DNA of 27,478 bases, taken from the IMG/VR virus record IMGVR_UViG_3300031884_000111, positions 1 to 27,478 of that record; one strand, written 5' to 3'. A program made the translations under genes and the position numbers. How positions within the stretch are numbered: position 1 is the first letter of the stretch; every line of letters begins with the position of its first letter. This document shows positions 1 to 5,703 of the stretch, one piece after another. The notes beneath the pieces were generated by a model. The model searched no databases. It had not been told where the DNA came from and worked only from the letters and a program-made list of their open reading frames with translations. The stretch comes from a virus.

Positions 1-1834
1 CAGCTTCTTCTTCATCTTTACGCATTGCTTCTTCTTCCTCATCATCGTCATCTTTTTTGAATTCCATGTGACCAGGATGTTCAACCATGCCTTCATCATC
101 AGGCTTGATTTCACCATGATCATGTTCTTTTGGATCAGAACCTTCTGCATCTTTACGCTTTTTAGAATCGTCATCTTTACGCTTCTTGTCAGCTTTACGC
201 ATCATATAGGCTTTAGCTTCAGATTCAGACTCATCATCATCATCTTTTTTAGCCATTTCTTCTTCCTCATCATCATCGTCTTTACGATGTTTTGAGTCAT
301 CATCTTTGCGCTTTTTATCAGCAGCAGTAACTAATGGTGGAGCAGGTAATTCCTTCTCCATCGCATCCATTCTTGCAGCCAAATCGCCTAGCACAGCGAG
401 TACAGCATCCAACTTATCACCTTGGGCATCTGCCTTTGGTGCAATAGTATTGTCATTCATATCAGACACCTCTTGGTTATTTAAAAGAACTCCTGTGGCA
501 TCGCCACCCTTATCCCATACACCTCTAGACCCTCTAGCTTTCGTAACGATAGCTATATGGTCTAAAAGAAATGGAACACCTTCTATTAAGAGTGGCTCGC
601 CATTCTCAGTAGTTAGTGTAGTGTTTCCAGCAGTATTGTCAAATACTACTGAAGGTGAGGTAGAAATCTCTCCCTCACAAATTTCATTTACAGCATCTTG
701 GTCATAGATTTTAGCAATGCCCCAGACTTCATCGCCTTTAATATAAGGAAGCATAATACTTCCTACTGCACGATTTTTAAATTCCTTAGAAGTAAGAACC
801 GCAGAATCTGGATGATCCATAATGACCATTAATCCATTACATCTTTTTAAGAACTCATCATTTAGATAAAGTGATGGGTCTCTCCAGACATTCTCGCCAA
901 TGCTTGACCGATAAGCCAATCCAGTACCAGTAATGCGGATAGCCAATAACATGATATTGGCATACATTTGTGGACTTGGAATAAGGTTATCAGCCATTAA
1001 CTGAGCAACATCGGTCTCAGTCTTAGAGGATGCAATTTTGAATGCAACTTCTAAACCAGGATGTAATGGCAAAGGTGGGCAAAGCGGATCGCACCAATCA
1101 TAGCCAGTAGACTCATAATTGAGTTTGACTTCTTCTTTTTTTACATCTCTAGCAATGTAGGTGCAGAATTGACCATCATCGTGTAATACTTCTAATTTAC
1201 CCTTATAGTCAATGCCAGTTTCTTCTTTAGTTTCTCTGCGAGCAGCTTCTTCTAAAGTTTCGCTTTCTTTTTGATGACCGCCTGGCACACACCAGGTATT
1301 AGGATAATCGCCACCGCCTGAACCTCTGCGAATTAATAAAGTATGACCTTCACCAGTAACAAACATGATTCCAGAAGCCCGACCTGCTGCACCAGCATTA
1401 TTAGCAATTGGAGCAACTAATTCTGGGGTTTTAGCTACTAGATCAGCAGCATCTGGCACACAATTTGGTACTTCTTTGCCATCTTTTTCTTTCATGCCAA
1501 CTTGTTTATAGCCTTCCCAGCAAGGGTCAGCATCTTGACCAAATCTAGGTACTGTTTGAGATTGGTCTTTAAGACCTTGGATGATTTTAGCTACATCAGC
1601 TAAATCACCTTGAAATTTCTTTAATTCATCTTTTTTGCCAGCACGAATGACGATTTCATCATCTTCTTTAAATTCTGGAGTGCTGAGTGGAGTAGCTTTT
1701 TCTGGGAAATCACCAGAATCATCTTCGCTGTGTTTGATGAATTTTTTAGCCACTTCTTTAGGAATTCCAATGTTGCTATGTCCTGCCAATGCAGCATACA
1801 TAGCTTTTCTTTGTTGTTCCGACTTAAATGGCAT
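1..1834 (-). CDS. Nudix + DUF2213 (prohead protease-like) polyprotein, partial
   Basis: Open from ATG at 1834 (weak SD AAGGT) to the window edge, so the C-terminus is missing; at least 611 residues. Order of parts: residues 1-35 carry the phage N-terminal motif FKSEQQRKAMYA; residues 105-126 are the Cys-bracketed phage motif PCWEGYKQVGMK...VPNCVP; residues about 155-235 are a Nudix hydrolase domain with a complete Nudix box at 186-208 (G-x5-E-x7-RE-x-x-EE-x-G-I); residues about 308-440 resemble DUF2213 (VIMDHPDS, STSPSVVF, LDHIAIVTKARG), a family found at the prohead-protease position of phage head operons; from about 505 on the protein is a Lys/Asp/Glu-rich low-complexity tail such as scaffolds have. 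It follows the gp7-like head gene by 9 bp. I infer a head maturation protease with scaffold tail; the Nudix domain's substrate is unknown. Confidence 0.75.
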   Translation of the reverse strand, partial: MPFKSEQQRKAMYAALAGHSNIGIPKEVAKKFIKHSEDDSGDFPEKATPLSTPEFKEDDEIVIRAGKKDELKKFQGDLADVAKIIQGLKDQSQTVPRFGQDADPCWEGYKQVGMKEKDGKEVPNCVPDAADLVAKTPELVAPIANNAGAAGRASGIMFVTGEGHTLLIRRGSGGGDYPNTWCVPGGHQKESETLEEAARRETKEETGIDYKGKLEVLHDDGQFCTYIARDVKKEEVKLNYESTGYDWCDPLCPPLPLHPGLEVAFKIASSKTETDVAQLMADNLIPSPQMYANIMLLAIRITGTGLAYRSSIGENVWRDPSLYLNDEFLKRCNGLMVIMDHPDSAVLTSKEFKNRAVGSIMLPYIKGDEVWGIAKIYDQDAVNEICEGEISTSPSVVFDNTAGNTTLTTENGEPLLIEGVPFLLDHIAIVTKARGSRGVWDKGGDATGVLLNNQEVSDMNDNTIAPKADAQGDKLDAVLAVLGDLAARMDAMEKELPAPPLVTAADKKRKDDDSKHRKDDDDEEEEMAKKDDDDESESEAKAYMMRKADKKRKDDDSKKRKDAEGSDPKEHDHGEIKPDDEGMVEHPGHMEFKKDDDDEEEEAMRKDEEEA

Positions 1835-1843
1835 AAAACTACC

Positions 1844-2644
1844 TTACAGTATTTTTGACGATTGTAACGCTAGTTTGCCTTTTTTTGTAAGCATTTCTTC
1901 AGGCATCTTTCGCAAACTGTAAATATATTTGTAATAACAGCGACAGTATACTTCTTCACCTGGAGTGGTAATGTCATCAGTATATCCATTAGTGGCTTTA
2001 ATAAATCCTTTTTCGCTTGCCCAATTACCTCTAATGACATAAACCTTTTCATCCCTTTCTTTATGATCTTTGCGGTAATCATAATTAATTTGTTTCCAAT
2101 GAGAATGCCATTTACCAGCAATTGCGCCATTATCAACAGCGACAATATCATTAATGTTAGAAATCAATTTATGGGTTTGATCTATTACAACTCGCCTTTG
2201 ATTAAAAGGCATTTTTGCTAAAGACTTTTTAATATTTTGTTTTTCTTTAACTTTGTCGACAGCCAAAGAACCGCCTTTAGGAATGGATGTAGCCCAACCT
2301 TCAAATCTTCTGAGCACATCTGTAATACTTTGTTCTCGATTGTATTTAATCAAGTTTGCAGAAGCCATGATTCTGCGATCTAGTTCAGACCTAAGTTTTG
2401 GCTTTAATCGGTCAATGTCATATTTGGATACTTCTTTATTGACTAGACCGCCTTTAGTCACCAGGCGAGAAAAGGCTGCATTTAAAGACTTTTCCATTTC
2501 CTTTTGCATCTGGGCTTCTGACATCAAAGCCTTTTCTGCTGCTTCTTTAATCTTTTTAAGCCAATTGTCTACTCGACTTTGAGAATCAAAGCCATATTCA
2601 ATAAAGTCATTAATGGCAGCAGTAAGAACTTCAAAAAATGTCAT
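1844..2644 (-). CDS. Mu F / SPP1 gp7-like head morphogenesis (minor head) protein
   Basis: A 266-aa protein with a helical, charged N-terminal half (residues 20-150) and a C-terminal region of gp7/Mu-F character: HSHWKQ at about 180, then YRKDHKERDEKVYVIRGNWA, ending in PGEEVYCRCYYKY. The closing Cys-x-Cys element and the upstream H/W/D-R-x-H pattern are the usual signature of this family, minor capsid components that bind the portal vertex and are needed for head assembly. Its start ATG lies inside the 3' end of the HTH gene (14-bp overlap), suggesting translational coupling. In most phages this gene directly follows the portal; here a roughly 3-kb accessory cassette separates them. Confidence 0.7.
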   Translation of the reverse strand: MTFFEVLTAAINDFIEYGFDSQSRVDNWLKKIKEAAEKALMSEAQMQKEMEKSLNAAFSRLVTKGGLVNKEVSKYDIDRLKPKLRSELDRRIMASANLIKYNREQSITDVLRRFEGWATSIPKGGSLAVDKVKEKQNIKKSLAKMPFNQRRVVIDQTHKLISNINDIVAVDNGAIAGKWHSHWKQINYDYRKDHKERDEKVYVIRGNWASEKGFIKATNGYTDDITTPGEEVYCRCYYKYIYSLRKMPEEMLTKKGKLALQSSKIL

Positions 2645-2840
2645 TCTGTATCTTTAATAAAAATAGTTCCCAGGCAGCAGGGTGCATACGACTTTTGCCA
2701 GTTTCATAATCTGACCATCTTGCTTGGGTAGTATATATTAAAGATGCAGCTTTGGATTGAGATAATGCAGCCCTGGCTGCAATAATTTCTTCTGGTTTTG
2801 GGGTAGTACCAAGACCACCCCTTTTTCTAGTTTTAGTCAT
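2631..2840 (-). CDS. Small XRE-type helix-turn-helix DNA-binding protein
   Basis: A 69-aa protein. Residues about 20-55 read as a Cro/C1-type HTH: SQSKAASLIYTTQARWSDYETGKSRM, then HPAAWELFLLKI, as in many short phage/plasmid transcription regulators. An upstream in-frame TTG (2852) is possible, but the ATG at 2840 is preferred because its overlap with the previous stop is short (8 bp). It is the last small gene of the leftward accessory operon, directly before the head gene. It could control the divergent accessory promoters at 4420-4552, whose spacers hold palindromes; that link is inference. Confidence 0.65.
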   Translation of the reverse strand: MTKTRKRGGLGTTPKPEEIIAARAALSQSKAASLIYTTQARWSDYETGKSRMHPAAWELFLLKIQNDIF

Positions 2841-3009
2841 CTTCTGATACAAGTCCTAAATTAAGGGCAAACACAAACATTTCATATTCAAACTTTTCTA
2901 ATGCTTTGCTTTGGAATGGCAAGTCTGTCAAATATTCGCAAAATAGCAATTTGTCCTGAGTTGCAGCATAAGCCTTGGCATTTTCTAAAGTTAAAAATTT
3001 ATCTATCAT
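2833..3009 (-). CDS. Hypothetical 58-aa protein
   Basis: The start is the ATG at 3009, preceded by a strong SD (AAAGGG, 6 bases before the ATG); the longer frame upstream runs through the UUCG hairpin and is unlikely to be translated. The product is mixed helical (LENAKAYAATQDKLLF, then KALEKFEYEMFVFALNLGL) with one Cys and no recognised domain. It lies in the leftward accessory operon after the LPD29-like gene and overlaps the HTH gene by 8 bp, suggesting coupled translation. Function unknown. Confidence 0.55.
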   Translation of the reverse strand: MIDKFLTLENAKAYAATQDKLLFCEYLTDLPFQSKALEKFEYEMFVFALNLGLVSEDD

Positions 3010-3026
3010 ACTATTCCCTTTCATGG

Positions 3027-3044
3027 AAAGCCCCCGAAGGGGCA
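3027..3044 (-). terminator. UUCG-loop hairpin, weak terminator or processing site (copy 1)
   Basis: On the minus strand TGCCCCTTCGGGGGCTTT forms a 5-bp GC stem closed by a cUUCGg tetraloop, followed by only three T. It sits just after the stop of the LPD29-like gene. An identical 18-mer is at 4103-4120. With so short a T tract it may be an attenuator or an mRNA 3'-end stabiliser. Confidence 0.5.
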
Positions 3045-3048
3045 TCAA

Positions 3049-3546
3049 TTAAGCAGCTTCTACTTCTGGAGCAATGACACCAACTGAAATCCAATATTCA
3101 TTGTGCATATAACCACCAGCAAATAACTTGTAAACCAAGTGACTTGCATACCCATTGAATCTCATGTTGTAAAAACTATGGGCATCTTTGAAACTATCTG
3201 GAGCACCTTCCATGCCAGAGTAATATCCTTTCATGAACTGGTAAATCTTTTCACCCAAGGCATCACTCATTTTATTGTCAACAAAGGCATATTTCACTTG
3301 GGGAATGTCATCCCTGCGATTGCTGATCTCATAAATATCTTCCATGCCATTGAAGTGACCATACTCAAACTGACTGACATAGCTGCTCAACTCAGCATAT
3401 TGCGCTGGGGGCAAATCCTGAACATACACATGAATGCTGCTACCCATGCTATAGCTTTTGCTGCGAACTTGACCAGCGATGCCTTTGGCTTTCATAAACT
3501 GGCGAACCATTTTGGCAGCACCAGCATGACTACTAATTGAACCCAT
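3049..3546 (-). CDS. LPD29-like phage/plasmid accessory protein
   Basis: A 165-aa protein starting at an ATG with SD AAGGAG. The N-terminal 90 residues (SSHAGAAKMVRQFMKAKGI, VRSKSYSMGSSIHVYVQDL, YVSQFEYGHFNGMEDIYE) match what I recall of the Large Polyvalent Protein associated domain 29, usually found in large mobile-element polyproteins and here standing alone. The C-terminal part is Tyr/Phe-rich (FYNMRFNGYASHLVYKLFAGG). It is first behind its own strong promoter (TTGACA-16-TATTAT at 3588-3615). The molecular role of LPD29 is not known to me; family assignment is from memory of the pattern. Confidence 0.5.
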   Translation of the reverse strand: MGSISSHAGAAKMVRQFMKAKGIAGQVRSKSYSMGSSIHVYVQDLPPAQYAELSSYVSQFEYGHFNGMEDIYEISNRRDDIPQVKYAFVDNKMSDALGEKIYQFMKGYYSGMEGAPDSFKDAHSFYNMRFNGYASHLVYKLFAGGYMHNEYWISVGVIAPEVEAA

Positions 3547-3587
3547 GATTAACTCCTTATTTGATGATTAATAAACACTACAACTTA

Positions 3588-3615
3588 ATAATATACTAAT
3601 TAGGGATAATGTCAA
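3588..3615 (-). promoter_or_regulatory. Sigma70-type promoter for the LPD29-like gene
   Basis: Minus-strand TTGACA (3610-3615), 16-bp spacer, TATTAT (3588-3593). The -35 box overlaps the TGA stop of the upstream gene. Downstream the leader TAGTGTTTATTAATCAT matches the leader of the 4381 gene and nearly that of the 4591 gene. Confidence 0.65.
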
Positions 3616-3863
3616 GCAGCTTGTAGCTTTTTTTCACAATATCCATATTCTTCTTCCAAGATCATGCGAATGTGCTCCCGATCCACAGAATCCCCAACTA
3701 CAGGAATACCGCAGCGATACTTGCGACCATCCTTTGATTGCAAAAAGCGGATAGCTTGCTTAATGATTTCATAAGGCACTCCCATGTCATAAATACCGCC
3801 ATCGCCATAAAAGCTGTAAACATATCTAGCGAACACAACCAAATCTTTATAAGCCATAGCCAT
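3612..3863 (-). CDS. Hypothetical 83-aa protein
   Basis: The start is chosen at the ATG at 3863, which has the SD AAAGGA six bases upstream (AAAGGAATTGAAATG); the longer frame begins inside the preceding gene. Visible features are an aromatic N-terminus (AYKDLVVFARYVYSFYGDGG), a Lys/Arg stretch (SKDGRKYRCG) and an acidic C-terminus (ILEEEYGYCEKK). No domain recognised. It is the last gene before the internal promoter at 3588-3615, and its upstream neighbour ends one base before it. Confidence 0.5.
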   Translation of the reverse strand: MAMAYKDLVVFARYVYSFYGDGGIYDMGVPYEIIKQAIRFLQSKDGRKYRCGIPVVGDSVDREHIRMILEEEYGYCEKKLQAA

Positions 3864-3864
3864 T

Positions 3865-4089
3865 TCAATTCCTTTTATTAGCGACACATTCAGCACAATC
3901 ACACTCAACCACATCATTCCTGGCTGATTCCCTTAATTCTTTCATTGAGTCATAACCTCGCACATGAACCAGATCATCAGAGAATCGGAAGCCATAAGGC
4001 AGGTTTAGGATGTAATCAACATATCCATTACCCATTCCTTGATCCCCAGAGACATCGACATCTCGAAAAACATTTAATTTGTATTTCAT
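3865..4089 (-). CDS. Hypothetical 74-aa protein with C-terminal Cys cluster
   Basis: The start is the ATG at 4089, preceded by AAAGGAATTGAT, nearly the same initiation sequence as the next gene; the longer frame starts upstream of the UUCG hairpin. It has a Gly/Asp-rich N-terminal half (VDVSGDQGMGNGYVDYILNLPYGFRF) and ends in ECDCAECVANKRN, where the C-x-C-x2-C spacing could bind metal. Function unknown. Confidence 0.5.
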   Translation of the reverse strand: MKYKLNVFRDVDVSGDQGMGNGYVDYILNLPYGFRFSDDLVHVRGYDSMKELRESARNDVVECDCAECVANKRN

Positions 4090-4102
4090 ATCAATTCCTT
4101 TC

Positions 4103-4120
4103 AAAGCCCCCGAAGGGGCA
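4103..4120 (-). terminator. UUCG-loop hairpin (copy 2)
   Basis: Identical 18-mer to 3027-3044. It follows the stop of the 85-aa gene closely and precedes the SD of the next gene by only a few bases. Confidence 0.5.
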
Positions 4121-4123
4121 GGT

Positions 4124-4381
4124 TTATGCTTCAAACACTCTCAAATGACCAGGGTTCATCCATTCAGCGAACAAGCCATATTTCCGCAACACATTGATGA
4201 TTTCTGGGCTGACTCCAAATTCCCAATCAGGCATTCGATAGCCATCATAGTAGTCAACAAACTGGTAGCTATTGGCTTCTTCAGCACTAATGTCAAAGCG
4301 ATCTTCAGCATCACTATGGACAAAAACTGGAACACCGATTTTTTGCAAGGCATTAAAGGCTCTGCGGTAATTTGCTCTCAT
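4124..4381 (-). CDS. Hypothetical 85-aa protein, first gene of leftward accessory operon
   Basis: The ATG at 4381 has SD AAAGGA (AAAGGAAATTGAAATG). Two short charged/aromatic parts are visible: MRANYRRAFNALQKIGVPVFVHSDAEDRFDI and MPDWEFGVSPEIINVLRKYGLFAEW. No known domain. It is transcribed from the promoter at 4420-4447, divergent from the 47-aa gene pair. Function unknown. Confidence 0.55.
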   Translation of the reverse strand: MRANYRRAFNALQKIGVPVFVHSDAEDRFDISAEEANSYQFVDYYDGYRMPDWEFGVSPEIINVLRKYGLFAEWMNPGHLRVFEA

Positions 4382-4419
4382 TTCAATTTCCTTTCATGAT
4401 TAATAAACACTACCCCTCT

Positions 4420-4447
4420 ATCTTATACCTATTTAGTATAGAGTCAA
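4420..4447 (-). promoter_or_regulatory. Leftward accessory promoter with spacer palindrome
   Basis: Minus-strand TTGACT (4442-4447), 16-bp spacer, TAAGAT (4420-4425). The spacer contains ATACCTATTTAGTAT (plus-strand reading, 4425-4439), an imperfect palindrome closely related to the one in the divergent promoter at 4533-4547, suggesting a shared repressor. Confidence 0.55.
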
Positions 4448-4524
4448 TAGGTTTTGTGCAAAAAACAACAAATATTTTTGATGTTGTATTTTTGTCATAC
4501 ATCTAAAAATAATTGATAAAGTAC

Positions 4525-4552
4525 TTGCATCTATACTTAATAAGTATGATAC
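4525..4552 (+). promoter_or_regulatory. Rightward accessory promoter with perfect palindrome in spacer
   Basis: TTGCAT (4525-4530), 16-bp spacer, TGATAC (4547-4552). Positions 4533-4547 read ATACTTAATAAGTAT, two 7-bp arms around one central base. The same CTATACT-A-ATA-GTAT pattern lies at the same place in the divergent promoter. Confidence 0.5.
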
Positions 4553-4590
4553 TAATAATGTAGTGTTAATCATCAATAAAGGAGTTAATC

Positions 4591-4734
4591 ATGGCTTTTT
4601 ATGTTTGCGGTGTCCCAGTTTTCGGTATTGAGCAAGCCCAGGAGATGTATGCGATTGCGGTTGCTGGTGGTGCGATGATCCAGGCAGAAGCGATTGCAGA
4701 AGTTATTGTCCAAATGCAATACATGGGGGTGTGA
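4591..4734 (+). CDS. Hypothetical 47-aa protein, paralogue A of a tandem pair
   Basis: It starts at an ATG with a good SD (AAAGGAG) 35-40 bases after the rightward promoter. The sequence (FYVCGVPVFGIEQAQEMYAI, then Ala-rich AEAIAEVIVQMQYM) aligns without gaps with the next gene: both are 47 residues and share the pattern F-x-x-x-G-x-x-V-F-x-x-x-Q-A-Q. This is a short amphipathic Ala/Gln-rich helix after a hydrophobic N-terminus; function unknown. The two genes are separated by one base, and the cassette position suggests an accessory (moron-like) role. Confidence 0.6.
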   Translation: MAFYVCGVPVFGIEQAQEMYAIAVAGGAMIQAEAIAEVIVQMQYMGV

Positions 4735-4735
4735 A

Positions 4736-4879
4736 ATGAGTTTTCCTATTTATGGCTATGAAGTGTTTAGTCTCCAGCAAGCCCAGGCAATTTTGGCTTT
4801 AGCGATTGCAAAAGGTCAGGTTCGCAGGGCTGCGGTTGCGAGAGCAGTTATCCAACAATTCCAAGGAGCAGCAGAATGA
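4736..4879 (+). CDS. Hypothetical 47-aa protein, paralogue B of a tandem pair
   Basis: The start is the ATG at 4736, giving exactly the length and N-terminal alignment of paralogue A; the ATG at 4694 lies inside gene A. Motif in common: F-x-x-Y/C-G-x-x-V-F, Q-A-Q, A-x-A-x-A-x-G, V-I-x-Q. Compared with A, the middle is more basic (KGQVRRAAVARA), so the copies have diverged in charge. It overlaps the next gene by 4 bp (ATGA). Confidence 0.6.
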   Translation: MSFPIYGYEVFSLQQAQAILALAIAKGQVRRAAVARAVIQQFQGAAE

Positions 4880-5010
4880 ATATTCAATTGAACCAGGAGC
4901 AAGCAGATTTGCTATTGCATTTGCTCCAGATGGTAGATGGTCGAGTGCAGTATGCAGATGTCCAGGATCAAATCAATAATTTACTTAACCAAGTTGGGGG
5001 TGCAGTATGA
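4876..5010 (+). CDS. Hypothetical 44-aa helical protein
   Basis: It begins at the ATGA overlap with paralogue B and ends with an ATGA overlap into the next gene; SD AGGAG lies within the preceding coding end. It is Gln/Leu-rich and probably all-helical (LNQEQADLLLHLLQMVDG, YADVQDQINNLLNQVGG), a possible small dimerising protein. No family recognised. Confidence 0.55.
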   Translation: MNIQLNQEQADLLLHLLQMVDGRVQYADVQDQINNLLNQVGGAV

Positions 5011-5210
5011 ATATTTTAGTTGCCAAAAAAATTAATGGAATTTTCCAAAAAGTTGGTGTTCGATATGCAAACAAGCTGCCAGATGGCGGTTTCCCAGGAG
5101 TTGTTTATAACTTGTTTGTCAATGCTGATTTTTATTTTAAGGATGAACCAGCAGCAATTTCATTTGACATTATTTTGGGTGGTGATGAATTTCGAGTTTC
5201 TAAATTTTAA
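5007..5210 (+). CDS. Hypothetical 67-aa protein
   Basis: Starts by ATGA overlap with the 44-aa gene. Beta-rich by appearance (NILVAKKINGIFQKVGVRYA, GVVYNLFVNADFYF, ISFDIILGGDEFRVSKF) and Gly/Phe-rich. No recognised domain. It is followed 10 bp later by the 63-aa gene in the same operon. Confidence 0.55.
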   Translation: MNILVAKKINGIFQKVGVRYANKLPDGGFPGVVYNLFVNADFYFKDEPAAISFDIILGGDEFRVSKF

Positions 5211-5220
5211 GGGGATTGTG

Positions 5221-5412
5221 ATGTCTAGTTACTATGAAGATTTAAAAGTTAATAATCCAGCCAAGTATGCAGATTTAAAAATTGCTGGCAATTCTGACAA
5301 AGTTGCATTAAAGAATATGATTCGAGCATTATCTATTTTGCCTGGTCTTAATTCTGAAGCGGATGATCTTCGCCTGGCAGCAGCAAAAAGATTATTAAAG
5401 AATCGCTATTAA
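5221..5412 (+). CDS. Hypothetical 63-aa protein
   Basis: The start is the ATG at 5221, with AAGGGGATTGTG upstream as ribosome-binding site; the longer frame overlaps the previous gene in another frame and is not needed. Sequence: MSSYYEDLKVNNPAKYADLKI, then a basic helix ending RLAAAKRLLKNRY. It is the last gene of the rightward accessory operon, directly before an intrinsic terminator. Function unknown. Confidence 0.55.
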   Translation: MSSYYEDLKVNNPAKYADLKIAGNSDKVALKNMIRALSILPGLNSEADDLRLAAAKRLLKNRY

Positions 5413-5415
5413 AAT

Positions 5416-5435
5416 AAGCCCCTTGTGGGCTTTTT
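5416..5435 (+). terminator. Intrinsic terminator of the rightward accessory operon
   Basis: AAGCCC-CTTGT-GGGCTT stem-loop followed by a T run (the last stem T's plus three more), 4 bp after the stop of the 63-aa gene. Confidence 0.8.
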
Positions 5436-5438
5436 GCT

Positions 5439-5455
5439 CTATCCTATAGGGATAG
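5439..5455. promoter_or_regulatory. Inverted repeat upstream of the 71-aa gene
   Basis: CTATCC-TATAG-GGATAG: two 6-bp arms around 5 bases, between the terminator and the 5488 gene. Downstream TATGATACAAT could be a -10 region, but no good -35 is visible, so this may be an operator overlapping a weak or activated promoter. Confidence 0.35.
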
Positions 5456-5487
5456 ATGTATGATACAATTTAATGAAAGGAGTCTAT

Positions 5488-5703
5488 ATGCAAATAGGCA
5501 AATATGAGATTAGTGACGATGCAATTTTTTGTATTGTTGTTGAAGATGAAATTCCTGTAAGTATTGGTGCTGGCTCTGATATTCCAAGAATTGCCAAATG
5601 GAGCAATGGAGAACCAAAAGAATACAATTTATCGGCTTATCACCTTCCAATTACCAAAGAAAAATTTTATGAATTGGCTATTTTAGACCATTCAGCATCA
5701 TAA
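5488..5703 (+). CDS. Hypothetical 71-aa protein, convergent with the portal gene
   Basis: The start is the ATG at 5488 with SD AAAGGAG seven bases upstream; an ATG at 5473 would place the SD inside the gene. The product (MQIGKYEISDDAIFCIVVEDEIP, SIGAGSDIPRIAKW, YHLPITKEKFYELAIL) has no family I recognise. Its 3' end overlaps the 3' end of the portal gene by 37 bp tail to tail, so both reading frames share sequence; no terminator separates them. Confidence 0.55.
   Translation: MQIGKYEISDDAIFCIVVEDEIPVSIGAGSDIPRIAKWSNGEPKEYNLSAYHLPITKEKFYELAILDHSAS

Noticed and set aside
68-707. Plus-strand ORFs in the first 700 bases and within fibre genes
   Set aside because: They are shadows of the minus-strand polyprotein and fibre genes, with composition due to the complementary repeats.
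5020-5220. N-terminal extension of the 63-aa gene to a 130-aa protein
   Set aside because: It would overlap the 67-aa gene almost completely in another frame; the ATG at 5221 has its own SD.
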